Counted from the stretch's first letter, positions 1 through 5,677 are shown. The stretch is DNA of 5,786 nucleotides from Desulfobacterales bacterium (GCA_030668505.1 DAOUTV010000134.1:1-5786), one strand, 5' to 3'. The notes: generated from the letters alone by a model not told the origin. A program made the numbers and translations.

Positions 1-438
1 CATCAAAAAATTCTGCAGATCCTCGGGGCAAACCCCAAGGCGGGTCATGCCGGTGTCCACTTTGACATGGACCGGTGTCACCTTGTCCTGTTTTTCCGAC
101 ATGCGTGAAAGATTTTCCGCAATGTCCGGTTGAAAGAGTGCGGGTGTGAGCTCATGTTCAACAACAGCTGAAACCTCATCCGGTGTGATTCCCATCATAA
201 TCAAGATCGGAACCTTGCATCCGGTTTTTCTGAGCTCCAGACCCTCTTCCAGCTCGAATACCCCGAGATAATCGACGCCCGCCGATTCCAGGGTCCTGGC
301 CACGGGTATCATGCCATGGCCGTAAGCATCAGACTTGACAACGGCAAGTATCCGTGTGTGAGGGCCGGCCAAGCGTTTGATCTCAAAGAAATTGTGCCTG
401 AGCGCACCGAGGTCTATGATCACTTCATTTGGAATCAT
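1..438 (-). CDS. alr: Alanine racemase, N-terminal part (partial, runs off the window)
   Basis: This is the first 146 codons of a PLP-dependent alanine racemase, which interconverts L- and D-alanine in the cytoplasm for peptidoglycan synthesis. The start of the TIM-barrel domain is seen: an opening IDLGALRHN, the PLP-lysine motif AVVKSDAYGHG with Lys35, and VKVDTGMTRLG near residues 125-135. Lys126 and Arg133 have the same 7-residue spacing as the carbamylated lysine and the PLP-contacting arginine of Geobacillus Alr (K129/R136), and Lys35 matches its K39. The C-terminal domain with the catalytic tyrosine lies beyond base 1. The ATG at 438-436 has a GGGAG Shine-Dalgarno (450-446) seven bases upstream, and the gene overlaps the kinase stop by 14 bp, so it is probably translationally coupled. 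The family call is firm. Whether the protein is the housekeeping Alr or a related amino-acid racemase cannot be told from this half. Confidence 0.95.
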   Translation of the reverse strand, partial: MIPNEVIIDLGALRHNFFEIKRLAGPHTRILAVVKSDAYGHGMIPVARTLESAGVDYLGVFELEEGLELRKTGCKVPILIMMGITPDEVSAVVEHELTPALFQPDIAENLSRMSEKQDKVTPVHVKVDTGMTRLGVCPEDLQNFLM

Positions 439-1987
439 GGTTAGGCTCCCATACGGGAAGTTCAACCGTGAAGGTACTGCCTTTACCTTCAGTGCTTTCC
501 ACGCGGATGCTGCCACCGAATGCTTCAATAATGCGCAGGCTGATGGCAAGTCCCAAGCCGGTTCCCTTGCCCGGGGGTTTTGTGGTGTAGAACGGATCAA
601 AGATCTTGTCGAGTTCGGTGGTGGCAAGCCCTTTACCCGTATCAGAAACAGATATTTCAATGAAATCTGTCAGGTGCCGGTCTGAACTTGTCCCATTTGT
701 CTTGGGTGAAACTCGCCTGCTAAAAATGGTCAGGGATCCTCCTCCTTCTTCCATGGCATCACGCGCGTTAAGCATCAAATTGATCAGAACCTGTTTTAAC
801 TGGTTGGCATCAGCCCACACCATACCAACACCTTGCTCAAGTTCAGTCTCAATATTAATAGATGCCATCAAGCTTTGACGAGCAAGAAAAGAGGTGCTCT
901 CCGTGACCAGGGCATTTACATCCAACGGAGCCGACTCAGATGGCGAGGGCCTTGAAAAATCCAGAAGCTCTCGAACGATGGCATTAATTCTGGTCACTTC
1001 CTTTTCAATCCGTCCTAGATAATCCTTGGCTTCTGCATTGTCTGCCACGTGATCCACCAATAGATTCGTATAGCCAAGGACAGCTCCGATCGGATTGCCG
1101 ACTTCGTGTGCCACGCCTGCGGCGAGTCGGCCCAAAGAAGAGAGCTTTTCTGAGCGTACCACTTCCTCTCTGGCCTGTTTGAGCTCCAGGTTGGCCGCCT
1201 CCAGAGAACGAATATCGGCCTCCAGGCGTTCCTTATTTTCCGCAAGCCTCTTGAGCATCCGATTAAGGGCCACGGTCAGGTGCGCAATCTCATTCCGTTC
1301 GCTCCTGGACATCATGGAAAATAGATCACTTTCTTCGAAGTGGTCGGCTATCTTTACCAGGCGCTTGATTGGCCGGATTACGATCCTGGATAAAAGAAAG
1401 TTTCCAAAGATTACAAGTACCAGCACGTTCAAGCCTATGTAAAACCAGATAAGGAGACGTGACCTCCTCAATCCCTGGCTTACCGTATCAATGCGAACGG
1501 GTACTCTGGCCGCAGCAACACATTGTCCGTCGGCAAAAATGGGGGCTGTAATGGTAAGCAGAGCCTGCTCCCTGTATATCTTTGTGCTTGGCCTTCCCGT
1601 ATTGAGGACTTTGGCTACTTGACTGTCACCATTCTCGTTTGACCGCTTCGGATGCTCCCCCCCAGCCCATACTGAGCCATCCTTTCCGATCACAACGATC
1701 TCATCATACAGTCCCGAATGGCCCATCCAGGAAATACCATCGCGAAGGCGATCCTTTAACACTTCAGGGGAAACTGCGCTGTCCTGTTTGTAGCTGTCTC
1801 CCACAGCTGATTGTATCCTTTGGGCGACTGCCATACCGTCTGCTTCCTTATATCGAAGCAAGTCGCGTTCCGTGATTCTCAAGATCACAAAGCTGGTCAA
1901 GGTCATGGCAGCTACTAAAAGGAGAGTCAGGCTGAGCAGAATTTCGCTCCGAAGGCCAAAGATAAAGGTGGATCTTGGCATTATCAT
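425..1987 (-). CDS. Membrane-bound sensor histidine kinase, NtrB/ZraS-like
   Basis: This 520-aa two-component sensor kinase of the inner membrane should autophosphorylate on histidine and pass the phosphate to a response regulator. Visible order: helix 1 (about 14-37), an extracytoplasmic segment of about 140 residues resembling a single Cache-type sensor (YDEIVVIGKDGSVWAGG around 94-110), helix 2 (about 178-200), HAMP (about 200-255), coiled coil (about 255-280), and HisKA with H-box GVAHEVGNP (phospho-acceptor His294, Asn298, Pro299). The ATPase domain follows, with N-box Asn403/Asn407, G1 box DTGKG (449-453), F-box FDPFYTTK, and G2 box GKGTGLGL (473-480). The HExxNP H-box and the FYTTKPPGKGTGLGL signature are typical of kinases that partner sigma-54 activators of the NtrC class. 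That partner is inferred and is not in the window. The start ATG shares ATGA with the upstream prepilin peptidase stop. A second ATG two codons later is an equally possible start. The ligand is unknown. The architecture differs from PilS, which has more helices and a PAS domain, so a pilus role is only suggested by position. Confidence 0.93.
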   Translation of the reverse strand: MIMPRSTFIFGLRSEILLSLTLLLVAAMTLTSFVILRITERDLLRYKEADGMAVAQRIQSAVGDSYKQDSAVSPEVLKDRLRDGISWMGHSGLYDEIVVIGKDGSVWAGGEHPKRSNENGDSQVAKVLNTGRPSTKIYREQALLTITAPIFADGQCVAAARVPVRIDTVSQGLRRSRLLIWFYIGLNVLVLVIFGNFLLSRIVIRPIKRLVKIADHFEESDLFSMMSRSERNEIAHLTVALNRMLKRLAENKERLEADIRSLEAANLELKQAREEVVRSEKLSSLGRLAAGVAHEVGNPIGAVLGYTNLLVDHVADNAEAKDYLGRIEKEVTRINAIVRELLDFSRPSPSESAPLDVNALVTESTSFLARQSLMASINIETELEQGVGMVWADANQLKQVLINLMLNARDAMEEGGGSLTIFSRRVSPKTNGTSSDRHLTDFIEISVSDTGKGLATTELDKIFDPFYTTKPPGKGTGLGLAISLRIIEAFGGSIRVESTEGKGSTFTVELPVWEPNHDSK

Positions 1988-2745
1988 AGAATCCGTATGT
2001 ACAAGCTAATGATTTGCGGGCCGAAAAACAGGAAAAGCAGCGCACCAAGGCTAAGAAAGGGACCAAACGGGATCGGCAGCTTTCGCCCCTGTTCCGTGCG
2101 GAGGGCTATAGCCATGCCAACTACGGCCCCGATGGCCGATCCAACAAAAATCGTAAATATGACGCCTTTCCAGCCCAAAAATGCGCCAATCATGGCGAGC
2201 AGCTTGATATCACCACCACCCATCCCTTCCTTTTTCGTCACCAAATAGTAGCCCCAGGCAACCATAAGCAGAACACCGCCGCCCAAGATAATCCCAATCA
2301 GGGACTCTATATACGTGATTTGGCCAACGGCAAGCGACGTGAGGAATCCGACCACGATACCAGGGTAGGTAATCACATCGGGAATGATTTGATGATCAAT
2401 ATCAATGAAGGTGATCACCAGAAGAGCCGCGACCAATGCGTACACAACAAGGCCTTCCCAAGAGAGACCATGGTGTGCAAAAACGGCTACTGCAAACAGA
2501 CCTGATATAAGCTCAACCAGGGGATATCTCGGGGAGATTGCGGTTCCACAATGCCGACATCGCCCACGAAGCCAAAGATAGCTTGCAACGGGGACGTTAT
2601 CGTAAAAGGCAATCTTGGTCCGGCAGCCTGGACACATAGAACCTGGGCGTATCAAAGAAATGGATTGGGGAAGGCGGTAGATACACACATTCAAAAAACT
2701 GCCCACTGCCATACCGAACAAGAATATGAAAAGCTCAAGGATCAA
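1984..2745 (-). CDS. pilD: Type IV prepilin peptidase / N-methyltransferase (A24 family)
   Basis: This 253-aa inner-membrane aspartic protease should cleave the leader of type IV pilin or type II secretion pseudopilin precursors and N-methylate the new N-terminus. The sequence shows a hydrophobic start with GSFLNVCIYRLP (15-26). Next is a cytoplasmic loop with two CxxC pairs (Cys38/Cys41 and Cys63/Cys66), the zinc site of the bifunctional, methyltransferase-containing form. Several helices follow, carrying the catalytic aspartates: Asp115 in FIDIDHQIIPD and Asp179 in GGGDIKLLAMIGAFLGW (GxGD motif). The length is close to the family norm. The start is TTG at 2745. The only in-frame upstream ATG (2760) is closed by TAG two codons before the TTG, and a strong G-run sits six bases upstream of the TTG. 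The gene heads a three-gene unit and its stop overlaps the kinase start by 4 bp. No pilin or secretion genes are in view, so its clients are unknown. Confidence 0.94.
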   Translation of the reverse strand: MILELFIFLFGMAVGSFLNVCIYRLPQSISLIRPGSMCPGCRTKIAFYDNVPVASYLWLRGRCRHCGTAISPRYPLVELISGLFAVAVFAHHGLSWEGLVVYALVAALLVITFIDIDHQIIPDVITYPGIVVGFLTSLAVGQITYIESLIGIILGGGVLLMVAWGYYLVTKKEGMGGGDIKLLAMIGAFLGWKGVIFTIFVGSAIGAVVGMAIALRTEQGRKLPIPFGPFLSLGALLFLFFGPQIISLYIRIL

Positions 2746-2751
2746 GGGCTA

Positions 2752-2758
2752 CCCCCCC
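2752..2758 (-). promoter_or_regulatory. G-run Shine-Dalgarno of the prepilin peptidase
   Basis: Seven consecutive G on the minus strand lie six bases before the TTG start at 2745 and can pair with the CCUCC of 16S rRNA. An in-frame ATG overlaps the run and is stopped by TAG after two codons, which makes TTG the only usable start. The last three G belong to the terminal inverted repeat of the neighbouring repeat element, so an insertion boundary lies inside the ribosome binding site. Confidence 0.6.
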
Positions 2759-2827
2759 ATAAGCGCTAAGTTGTTTTGTAAACGTTCACAGGTGACATTT
2801 ATGCCGTACGGAATTGTTTTGAAAGAT

Positions 2828-2859
2828 GAACGTCGAACATCGAACGTCCAACGTCGAAT
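2828..2859 (+). repeat. Left inner arm: degenerate 7-bp tandem units
   Basis: This arm is built of heptads of the type AACRTCG: about four clear units here, with decayed units continuing to about 2890 (ATCCAAT, ACCGAAC, ATTCAAC). Its reverse complement recurs at 2972-3003 with only two differences, both A/G at the same position of a heptad. A 7-bp period is not a multiple of three, so coding is unlikely despite open frames in places. Confidence 0.75.
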
Positions 2860-2971
2860 GAAAAACGAATATCCAATACCGAACATTCAACGGCTATTTC
2901 TGTTTCCTCTATAATATCATTTAGTAGTTCAGGTTTTTTAAACTCTGTTTCTTCAGCTTTTCCCATTCAAT

Positions 2972-3003
2972 ATTCGATGTTGGACGTTCGATGTTCGATG
3001 TTC
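2972..3003 (-). repeat. Right inner arm: mirrored copy of the heptad array
   Basis: This is the reverse complement of the left arm at 30 of 32 bases, so a transcript through the region could fold into a long, nearly perfect stem closed by a loop of about 110 bases. Read on the minus strand it shows the same AACRTCG/C units in the same order. Confidence 0.75.
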
Positions 3004-3136
3004 ATTTTTTTCAGTAAACCTTCCACAGTCCATCCGGTGCAAAAATAACTTAGCGCTTATGGGAGTAATGGGGTGTCTGAGTGATGGGTCTAATGTGGGT
3101 TGCGTCTTGCGCCTTGAAAGTTGAAGGAAATCGTAA

Positions 3137-3154
3137 CTCGACAGTCTCGACAGT
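3137..3154 (+). repeat. Tandem 9-bp duplication (CTCGACAGT x2)
   Basis: CTCGACAGT occurs twice back to back and is followed by an AT-rich stretch (TATAGTATATC). It lies between the two large palindromic elements. Nothing coding overlaps it, and the rest of 3064-3225 holds no feature I can name apart from an 8-bp palindrome GCCTAGGC at 3183-3190. Confidence 0.6.
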
Positions 3155-3225
3155 ATAGTATATCAATTTTTTCTTTTGAGCGGCCTAGGCGCCTTATACA
3201 AAATCGCGCAGCGATCTTATAGCTC

Positions 3226-3261
3226 GTGCCCATCCACGAATCGAAAAAACTCAATGGGCAC
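3226..3261. repeat. Hairpin with 8-bp stem (GTGCCCAT / ATGGGCAC)
   Basis: GTGCCCAT at 3226-3233 is the exact reverse complement of 3254-3261, with a 20-base loop. It lies nine bases from the larger palindrome at 3270-3410 and may be part of the same repeated module, together with a small ATCGC/GCGAT palindrome at about 3202-3214. Confidence 0.55.
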
Positions 3262-3269
3262 AAGCGTAA

Positions 3270-3410
3270 GTTTCCAATTCAGAAATGAGCAATTTTTCGC
3301 AAGGTCAAGGAAAACAAGGGGTTGCGCGGAGGCGTACCGAGGTACGTCGCACAAGCAACCCCGCAGTTTGACACCGAGATTGCGGAAAAGGGCCATTTAT
3401 GGATGGAAAC
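3270..3410. repeat. 141-bp imperfect palindrome next to the 3' end of the SH3 gene
   Basis: The left half (3270-3338) and the reverse complement of the right half (3341-3410) align along their whole length. Shared blocks in the same order are GTTTCCA at the outer end, a TTTTTCGCAA / TTTTCCGCAA block, GGGGTTGC, and an exact CGTACC/GGTACG stem at the apex with two bases between. The outer edge lies 13 bases from the stop codon of the SH3 gene. It encodes no credible protein: the open frames here run across a palindrome. It looks like a REP/ERIC-type intergenic repeat, though family membership is unverified. Confidence 0.65.
3311..3362 (-). terminator. Possible transcription terminator of the SH3 gene
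   Basis: On the minus strand GGGGTTG (3362-3356) pairs with CAACCCC (3324-3318). An inner 6-bp CGTACC/GGTACG stem lies at the tip, and TTGTTTT follows directly. The hairpin begins about 61 bases after the stop codon at 3424. The T-tract is interrupted and the stem has internal mismatches, so it would be an imperfect intrinsic terminator. It is the apex of the larger palindrome, so its main role may be something else. Confidence 0.4.
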
Positions 3411-3423
3411 TAGCTCGAAACCT

Positions 3424-4077
3424 TTACAGCAGCGACGGCCGCCGCCTGGGACGTCGAGACATAAATCCAACAATAAGCCCTACAAAAAGGACAGCAGCTC
3501 CGCCCAGAAACCATTGAAGAGTTTGACTATCTTGAAGGGCTTTCAGTTTCTCTTCAAGTTCTGCCTGCCGCTTGGTTTTTGTTGCCAGATCCTTGGAGGC
3601 CTTATCATGGGAAGCCTTCAAAGACAGGTATTCTGAAGATCCCTTTTTAAGGGCTTCATAAGACTCTTTCGAAGCCTTCGCATTCTGTGTCTGACTGGAC
3701 AGGGCTTTCTGCAAGTCGTTTCGTCCTCTCTTGAGACGAACATTTTCCTCGGACAGTGTATTCGCCCGCTGTTTTAAGGCTTCGTTTTCACTCTTAAGTC
3801 TAGCGTTAACCTCCTTGGCGGGCGGCCCCGGGGTCAAATAGCGGGTCAACAGCCACCCCTCTTTCTCATTAGGAAGCCGCACCTTGGACCAGCCATCTTC
3901 TGATTCTTCCAGCACCTCAACCCTAGTACCGGACTTGGGCATTGCAATAATTCTGCGGTCCGTCCCCGCATCGCTTCGAAGCATCACTCGCATGTCATCC
4001 GTGATATACGTGGCTTCTGAATGTAAAGGTATCACCATTAGAAAAAAACTGAGAAAGAAAAAAAGACCTCGTTTCAT
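3424..4077 (-). CDS. SH3-domain, coiled-coil, membrane-anchored envelope protein (YgiM-like)
   Basis: This 217-aa protein has the layout of the YgiM / SH3-and-anchor family (TIGR04211 type). It has a signal peptide (MKRGLFFFLSFFLMVIPLHSEA, likely cut near residue 22) and a bacterial SH3 domain (about 23-82: TYITDDMRVMLRSDAGTDRR through DGWSKVRLPNEKEGWLLTRY). A long charged coiled coil follows (about 87-185), then one C-terminal helix (about 188-206) and an Arg-rich tail (RRPRRRP) that should sit in the cytoplasm. The body would therefore be periplasmic, tethered to the inner membrane, and may bind peptidoglycan or a wall partner through SH3. The family's molecular role is not well defined. 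I start at ATG 4077 because it opens the signal peptide. The longer frame to TTG 4125 adds 16 residues that would bury it, and that TTG overlaps promoter-like sequence. A GAGGG at 4095-4091 is 13 bases upstream, rather far for a Shine-Dalgarno. Confidence 0.88.
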   Translation of the reverse strand: MKRGLFFFLSFFLMVIPLHSEATYITDDMRVMLRSDAGTDRRIIAMPKSGTRVEVLEESEDGWSKVRLPNEKEGWLLTRYLTPGPPAKEVNARLKSENEALKQRANTLSEENVRLKRGRNDLQKALSSQTQNAKASKESYEALKKGSSEYLSLKASHDKASKDLATKTKRQAELEEKLKALQDSQTLQWFLGGAAVLFVGLIVGFMSRRPRRRPSLL

Positions 4078-4139
4078 AGTTTCAAGAATTCCCTCTATAG
4101 AATTTAGTGTTGCAAAATTGGTCAAGATCCGTATAATGC

Positions 4140-4168
4140 CATTTATTAAATTATTGTGCTCTTGTCAA
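4140..4168 (-). promoter_or_regulatory. Candidate sigma-70 promoter for the SH3 gene
   Basis: A consensus -35 box TTGACA (4168-4163) is followed after 17 bases by TAAATG (4145-4140), a poor -10 box. Transcription would start near 4133 and leave a leader of about 56 bases. A second possibility is TTGACC (4125-4120) with TTCTAT (4102-4097). That one would start downstream of the GAGGG element and leave almost no leader, so I prefer the first. Confidence 0.35.
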
Positions 4169-4174
4169 TAATTT
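4148..4174. promoter_or_regulatory. 8-bp inverted repeat in the divergent intergenic region
   Basis: AAATTATT (4148-4155) and AATAATTT (4167-4174) are exact reverse complements separated by 11 bases. They cover the -35 box of the leftward promoter and lie 55 bases before the rightward start, the size and place expected of an operator for a dimeric regulator. The region is very AT-rich, so chance is a serious alternative. Confidence 0.3.
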
Positions 4175-4228
4175 CTTAGAAATCAATCGAATAGCATGAT
4201 AAATAGAAATATACCGTGATTGAATGTT

Positions 4229-4639
4229 ATGATTGTCTACGACTTACAATGTGCCAATGGCCACACATTCGAAGGATGGTTTGAAGACCGAAATGCCTAC
4301 GAGCACCAGGGCAGGAAAAAACTGATAGTCTGCCCCATATGCAGTGACACCTCGGTTGTAACGGTTCCTTCAACATTTTCCATCAAGGCAGGTACGCCAT
4401 CCTCAGAGAAGGAAAGCGACAGGGCTGCGGACCAGGCGTCGGTCGAAAAGACCCTAGAGTTCTTGGAAAATAATTTTGAAGATGTGGGAGCAAATTTCGC
4501 CCCGGAGGCCTTAAAGATGCACTATGATGTCACTGAGAAACGCAATATCAGGGGAACCAGTACCGAGGCCGAAGAGGAGACGCTTAGAAACGAAGGAATT
4601 AAGTTCCTCAAACTGCCCATCCCTCGACTCGATTCATAG
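4229..4639 (+). CDS. DUF1178 family protein
   Basis: This 136-aa soluble protein has the DUF1178 signature. The N-terminus MIVYDLQCANGHTFEGWF carries Cys8 and His12, CPIC places Cys35 and Cys38, and the C-terminal half has VGANFAPEALKMHY, RNIRGTSTEAE and LRNEGIKFLKLP, all in family order. Cys8/His12/Cys35/Cys38 could form a small zinc ribbon, which is an inference. A disordered, charged stretch (about 55-75) separates the two conserved parts. No biochemical role is known to me. I place the start at ATG 4229, where the conserved MI-x-YDL motif begins. An in-frame TTG three codons earlier (4220) is possible. Neither has a convincing Shine-Dalgarno, so expression may be low or rely on an AU-rich unstructured leader. 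It is divergent from the SH3 gene and 102 bp upstream of the Sdh anchor. Confidence 0.88.
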   Translation: MIVYDLQCANGHTFEGWFEDRNAYEHQGRKKLIVCPICSDTSVVTVPSTFSIKAGTPSSEKESDRAADQASVEKTLEFLENNFEDVGANFAPEALKMHYDVTEKRNIRGTSTEAEEETLRNEGIKFLKLPIPRLDS

Positions 4640-4648
4640 GCCCACCTC

Positions 4649-4664
4649 AAGGCTGACACGCCTT
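4649..4664 (+). other. Short hairpin after the DUF1178 gene
   Basis: AAGGC (4649-4653) pairs with GCCTT (4660-4664) across a 6-base loop, 9 bases after the stop. The stem is short and has no T-tract, so it is only a weak candidate for a 3'-end structure. Confidence 0.25.
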
Positions 4665-4684
4665 ACACCGCCGACCATGTCGAA

Positions 4685-4706
4685 GGTGAGTAAAATCACC
4701 CCTTTT
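4685..4706 (+). terminator. Weak terminator-like hairpin between DUF1178 and the Sdh anchor
   Basis: GGTGA (4685-4689) pairs with TCACC (4696-4700) around a 6-base loop, followed by CCTTTT. The 5-bp stem and the four-T tail are marginal. If functional it would separate the DUF1178 transcript from the Sdh gene. If not, the two could be co-transcribed. Confidence 0.3.
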
Positions 4707-4732
4707 CAGACACGTAAAGTGTAACAAGATAC

Positions 4733-4736
4733 GGAG
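4733..4736 (+). promoter_or_regulatory. Shine-Dalgarno of the Sdh anchor gene
   Basis: GGAG lies five bases before the ATG at 4742 and fixes that start. The upstream DUF1178 gene lacks such a site. Confidence 0.65.
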
Positions 4737-4741
4737 TTTAA

Positions 4742-5569
4742 ATGGATGCATCAGCACAAAAAACCGGCATTGAGGAGTATCTTTTAGGCATCCTCGAACG
4801 CTCTAAAAGGTTGTCGTATTATGCCAGGTCAAGAGGATGGGGCTCTATCATGACTTGGGCACACAGGATTGCCGGGCTCATACTGGTCCTCTACATGCTT
4901 TTTCACATTTTCACCCTTTCCGCCCTTTACGAGCCTGCTGCGTTTGCCTCAAAGATGAAATTTGTTCACAATTTTGTCTTCAGTTTTCTTGAATGGGCAT
5001 TGGCTGTTCCGGTTATATTCCATGCTTTGAACGGGGCCAGGTTGATCCTTTACGAAGCCTTTAGAATAAGGAAGGATGCAATCATGATTCGCTGGGTGTT
5101 TGTGCTAGGCGCTATCTATGTCCTGACATTAGCCCTGTTCATGGTAATGGGTAATCAAGAGGTATCTGCCGGCTTCTTCTGGCTCATTGTGGCCATAACA
5201 AGCGCTATTTCAAGCACCATTGTCTATAAAAGGCTCTGGCACACACAAAACGGCATGTTATGGAAACTTCAAAGGTTGTCAGGGGCCTTCCTTCTTCCTT
5301 TGGTTTCAGGCCACATGTTTTTTATGCACTTAAATTATAAGGTGGGCCACGATGTGGATACCATACTGGCAAGGATCTCTTCTCCCGGTATAAAGGCATT
5401 GGACGTTGCCTTTGTCACCTTAGTCTTTTTCCACGCCGGCTTCGGACTTAACACCATTGTCGGCGATTATGTGGAAGACAAACGCATAAGGTCGTGGCTT
5501 GCAGTCTTGATCAGTTTTATCTTGTGTGTCTTTGCTTATGCAGGGGTTAAGATTGTCCTAACGATATAG
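4742..5569 (+). CDS. sdhC: Succinate dehydrogenase/fumarate reductase cytochrome b anchor, SdhC-SdhD fusion-like
   Basis: This 275-aa integral membrane protein is predicted to anchor SdhAB (complex II) and pass electrons between succinate/fumarate and quinone through heme b. The first half resembles SdhC: MTWAHRIAG (37-45), His55 in YMLFH, then FHALNGARLIL with His94. The second half resembles SdhD: LQRLSG (176-181), His191 in SGHMFFMH, then FHAGFGLNTIVGDYV with His231. The halves superimpose: Arg42 to His55 and Arg178 to His191 are both 13 residues apart, and each FHA is followed by Gly at +4 from the His. Predicted helices are about 37-60, 82-107, 118-135, 144-163, 172-197, 219-244 and 252-273, i.e. 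3+1+3. The fourth would bring the second half back to the orientation a separate SdhD has. It differs from the five-helix, about 200-255 aa single-chain anchors of Bacillus SdhC and Wolinella FrdC. No sdhA or sdhB start follows within 217 bp, so its partners lie elsewhere or beyond the repeats. The succinate versus fumarate direction cannot be told. Confidence 0.85.
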   Translation: MDASAQKTGIEEYLLGILERSKRLSYYARSRGWGSIMTWAHRIAGLILVLYMLFHIFTLSALYEPAAFASKMKFVHNFVFSFLEWALAVPVIFHALNGARLILYEAFRIRKDAIMIRWVFVLGAIYVLTLALFMVMGNQEVSAGFFWLIVAITSAISSTIVYKRLWHTQNGMLWKLQRLSGAFLLPLVSGHMFFMHLNYKVGHDVDTILARISSPGIKALDVAFVTLVFFHAGFGLNTIVGDYVEDKRIRSWLAVLISFILCVFAYAGVKIVLTI

Positions 5570-5629
5570 TCCCTCGGTTATGAAATTCGTGTTTTTTATG
5601 GCAGAAGATTTTTTGTCGTATTTAATCCG

Positions 5630-5662
5630 AAGTGAGCTAAAGTGTCTAAAGTGAGCTAAAGT
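5630..5662 (+). repeat. Direct repeats AAGTGAGCTAAAGT (2 copies, 19-bp period)
   Basis: The 14-mer AAGTGAGCTAAAGT occurs exactly at 5630-5643 and 5649-5662. A related GTGTCTAAA unit sits between them, so the block reads as three units of 9-10 bp. It starts about 60 bases after the Sdh anchor stop. No regulator family is recognised for it. Confidence 0.7.
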
Positions 5663-5677
5663 TAATGTGCACGCCTT

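Larger units (their letters stand above)
2756..3063. mobile_element. 308-bp non-coding palindromic element with 17-bp terminal inverted repeats
   Basis: Bases 2756-2772 (CCCATAAGCGCTAAGTT) are the exact reverse complement of 3047-3063. Inside lie a second pair of inverted arms, 2828-2859 and 2972-3003, that match at 30 of 32 positions. The arms sit at comparable distances from their ends (55 and 43 bp), as expected of one element with two mirrored halves or of two copies inserted head to head. The centre (about 2895-2970) is AT-rich and not symmetric. No transposase or convincing reading frame is present, so it could only be a non-autonomous, MITE-like element or a folded repeat. No clear target-site duplication is seen at the ends, which weakens the transposon reading. 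Similar heptad-rich repeats are, from memory, common between genes of environmental deltaproteobacteria. Confidence 0.6.

Noticed and set aside
2014..2505. 163-codon plus-strand open frame opposite the prepilin peptidase
   Set aside because: It lies wholly inside a well-supported gene on the other strand and has low-complexity, charged composition with no recognisable motif.
2726..2914. 62-codon frame containing RTSNVQRR
   Set aside because: It is a translation of the 7-bp repeat array and the antisense start of the prepilin peptidase. This peptide style is typical of repeat-derived false genes.
2756..3003. CRISPR array
   Set aside because: The repeats are 7-bp units in mirrored arms without unique spacers of constant length, and no cas genes are present.
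3176..3636. Plus-strand open frames of 104-113 codons over the palindrome and the 3' end of the SH3 gene
   Set aside because: They cross a palindromic repeat and the antisense of a real gene. The encoded residues simply read the repeat blocks, with no domain and no ribosome site.
4078..4125. Extended N-terminus of the SH3 protein from TTG 4125
   Set aside because: It would add 16 residues ahead of a clean signal peptide, and the TTG lies in promoter-like sequence. ATG 4077 fits the family.
4120..4145. Sigma-54 promoter (GG-N10-GC) upstream of the SH3 gene
   Set aside because: GG pairs are present but no GC falls at the required spacing.
5580..5654. 24-codon frame after the Sdh anchor
   Set aside because: It ends inside the direct repeats and has no ribosome site, domain or conserved context.
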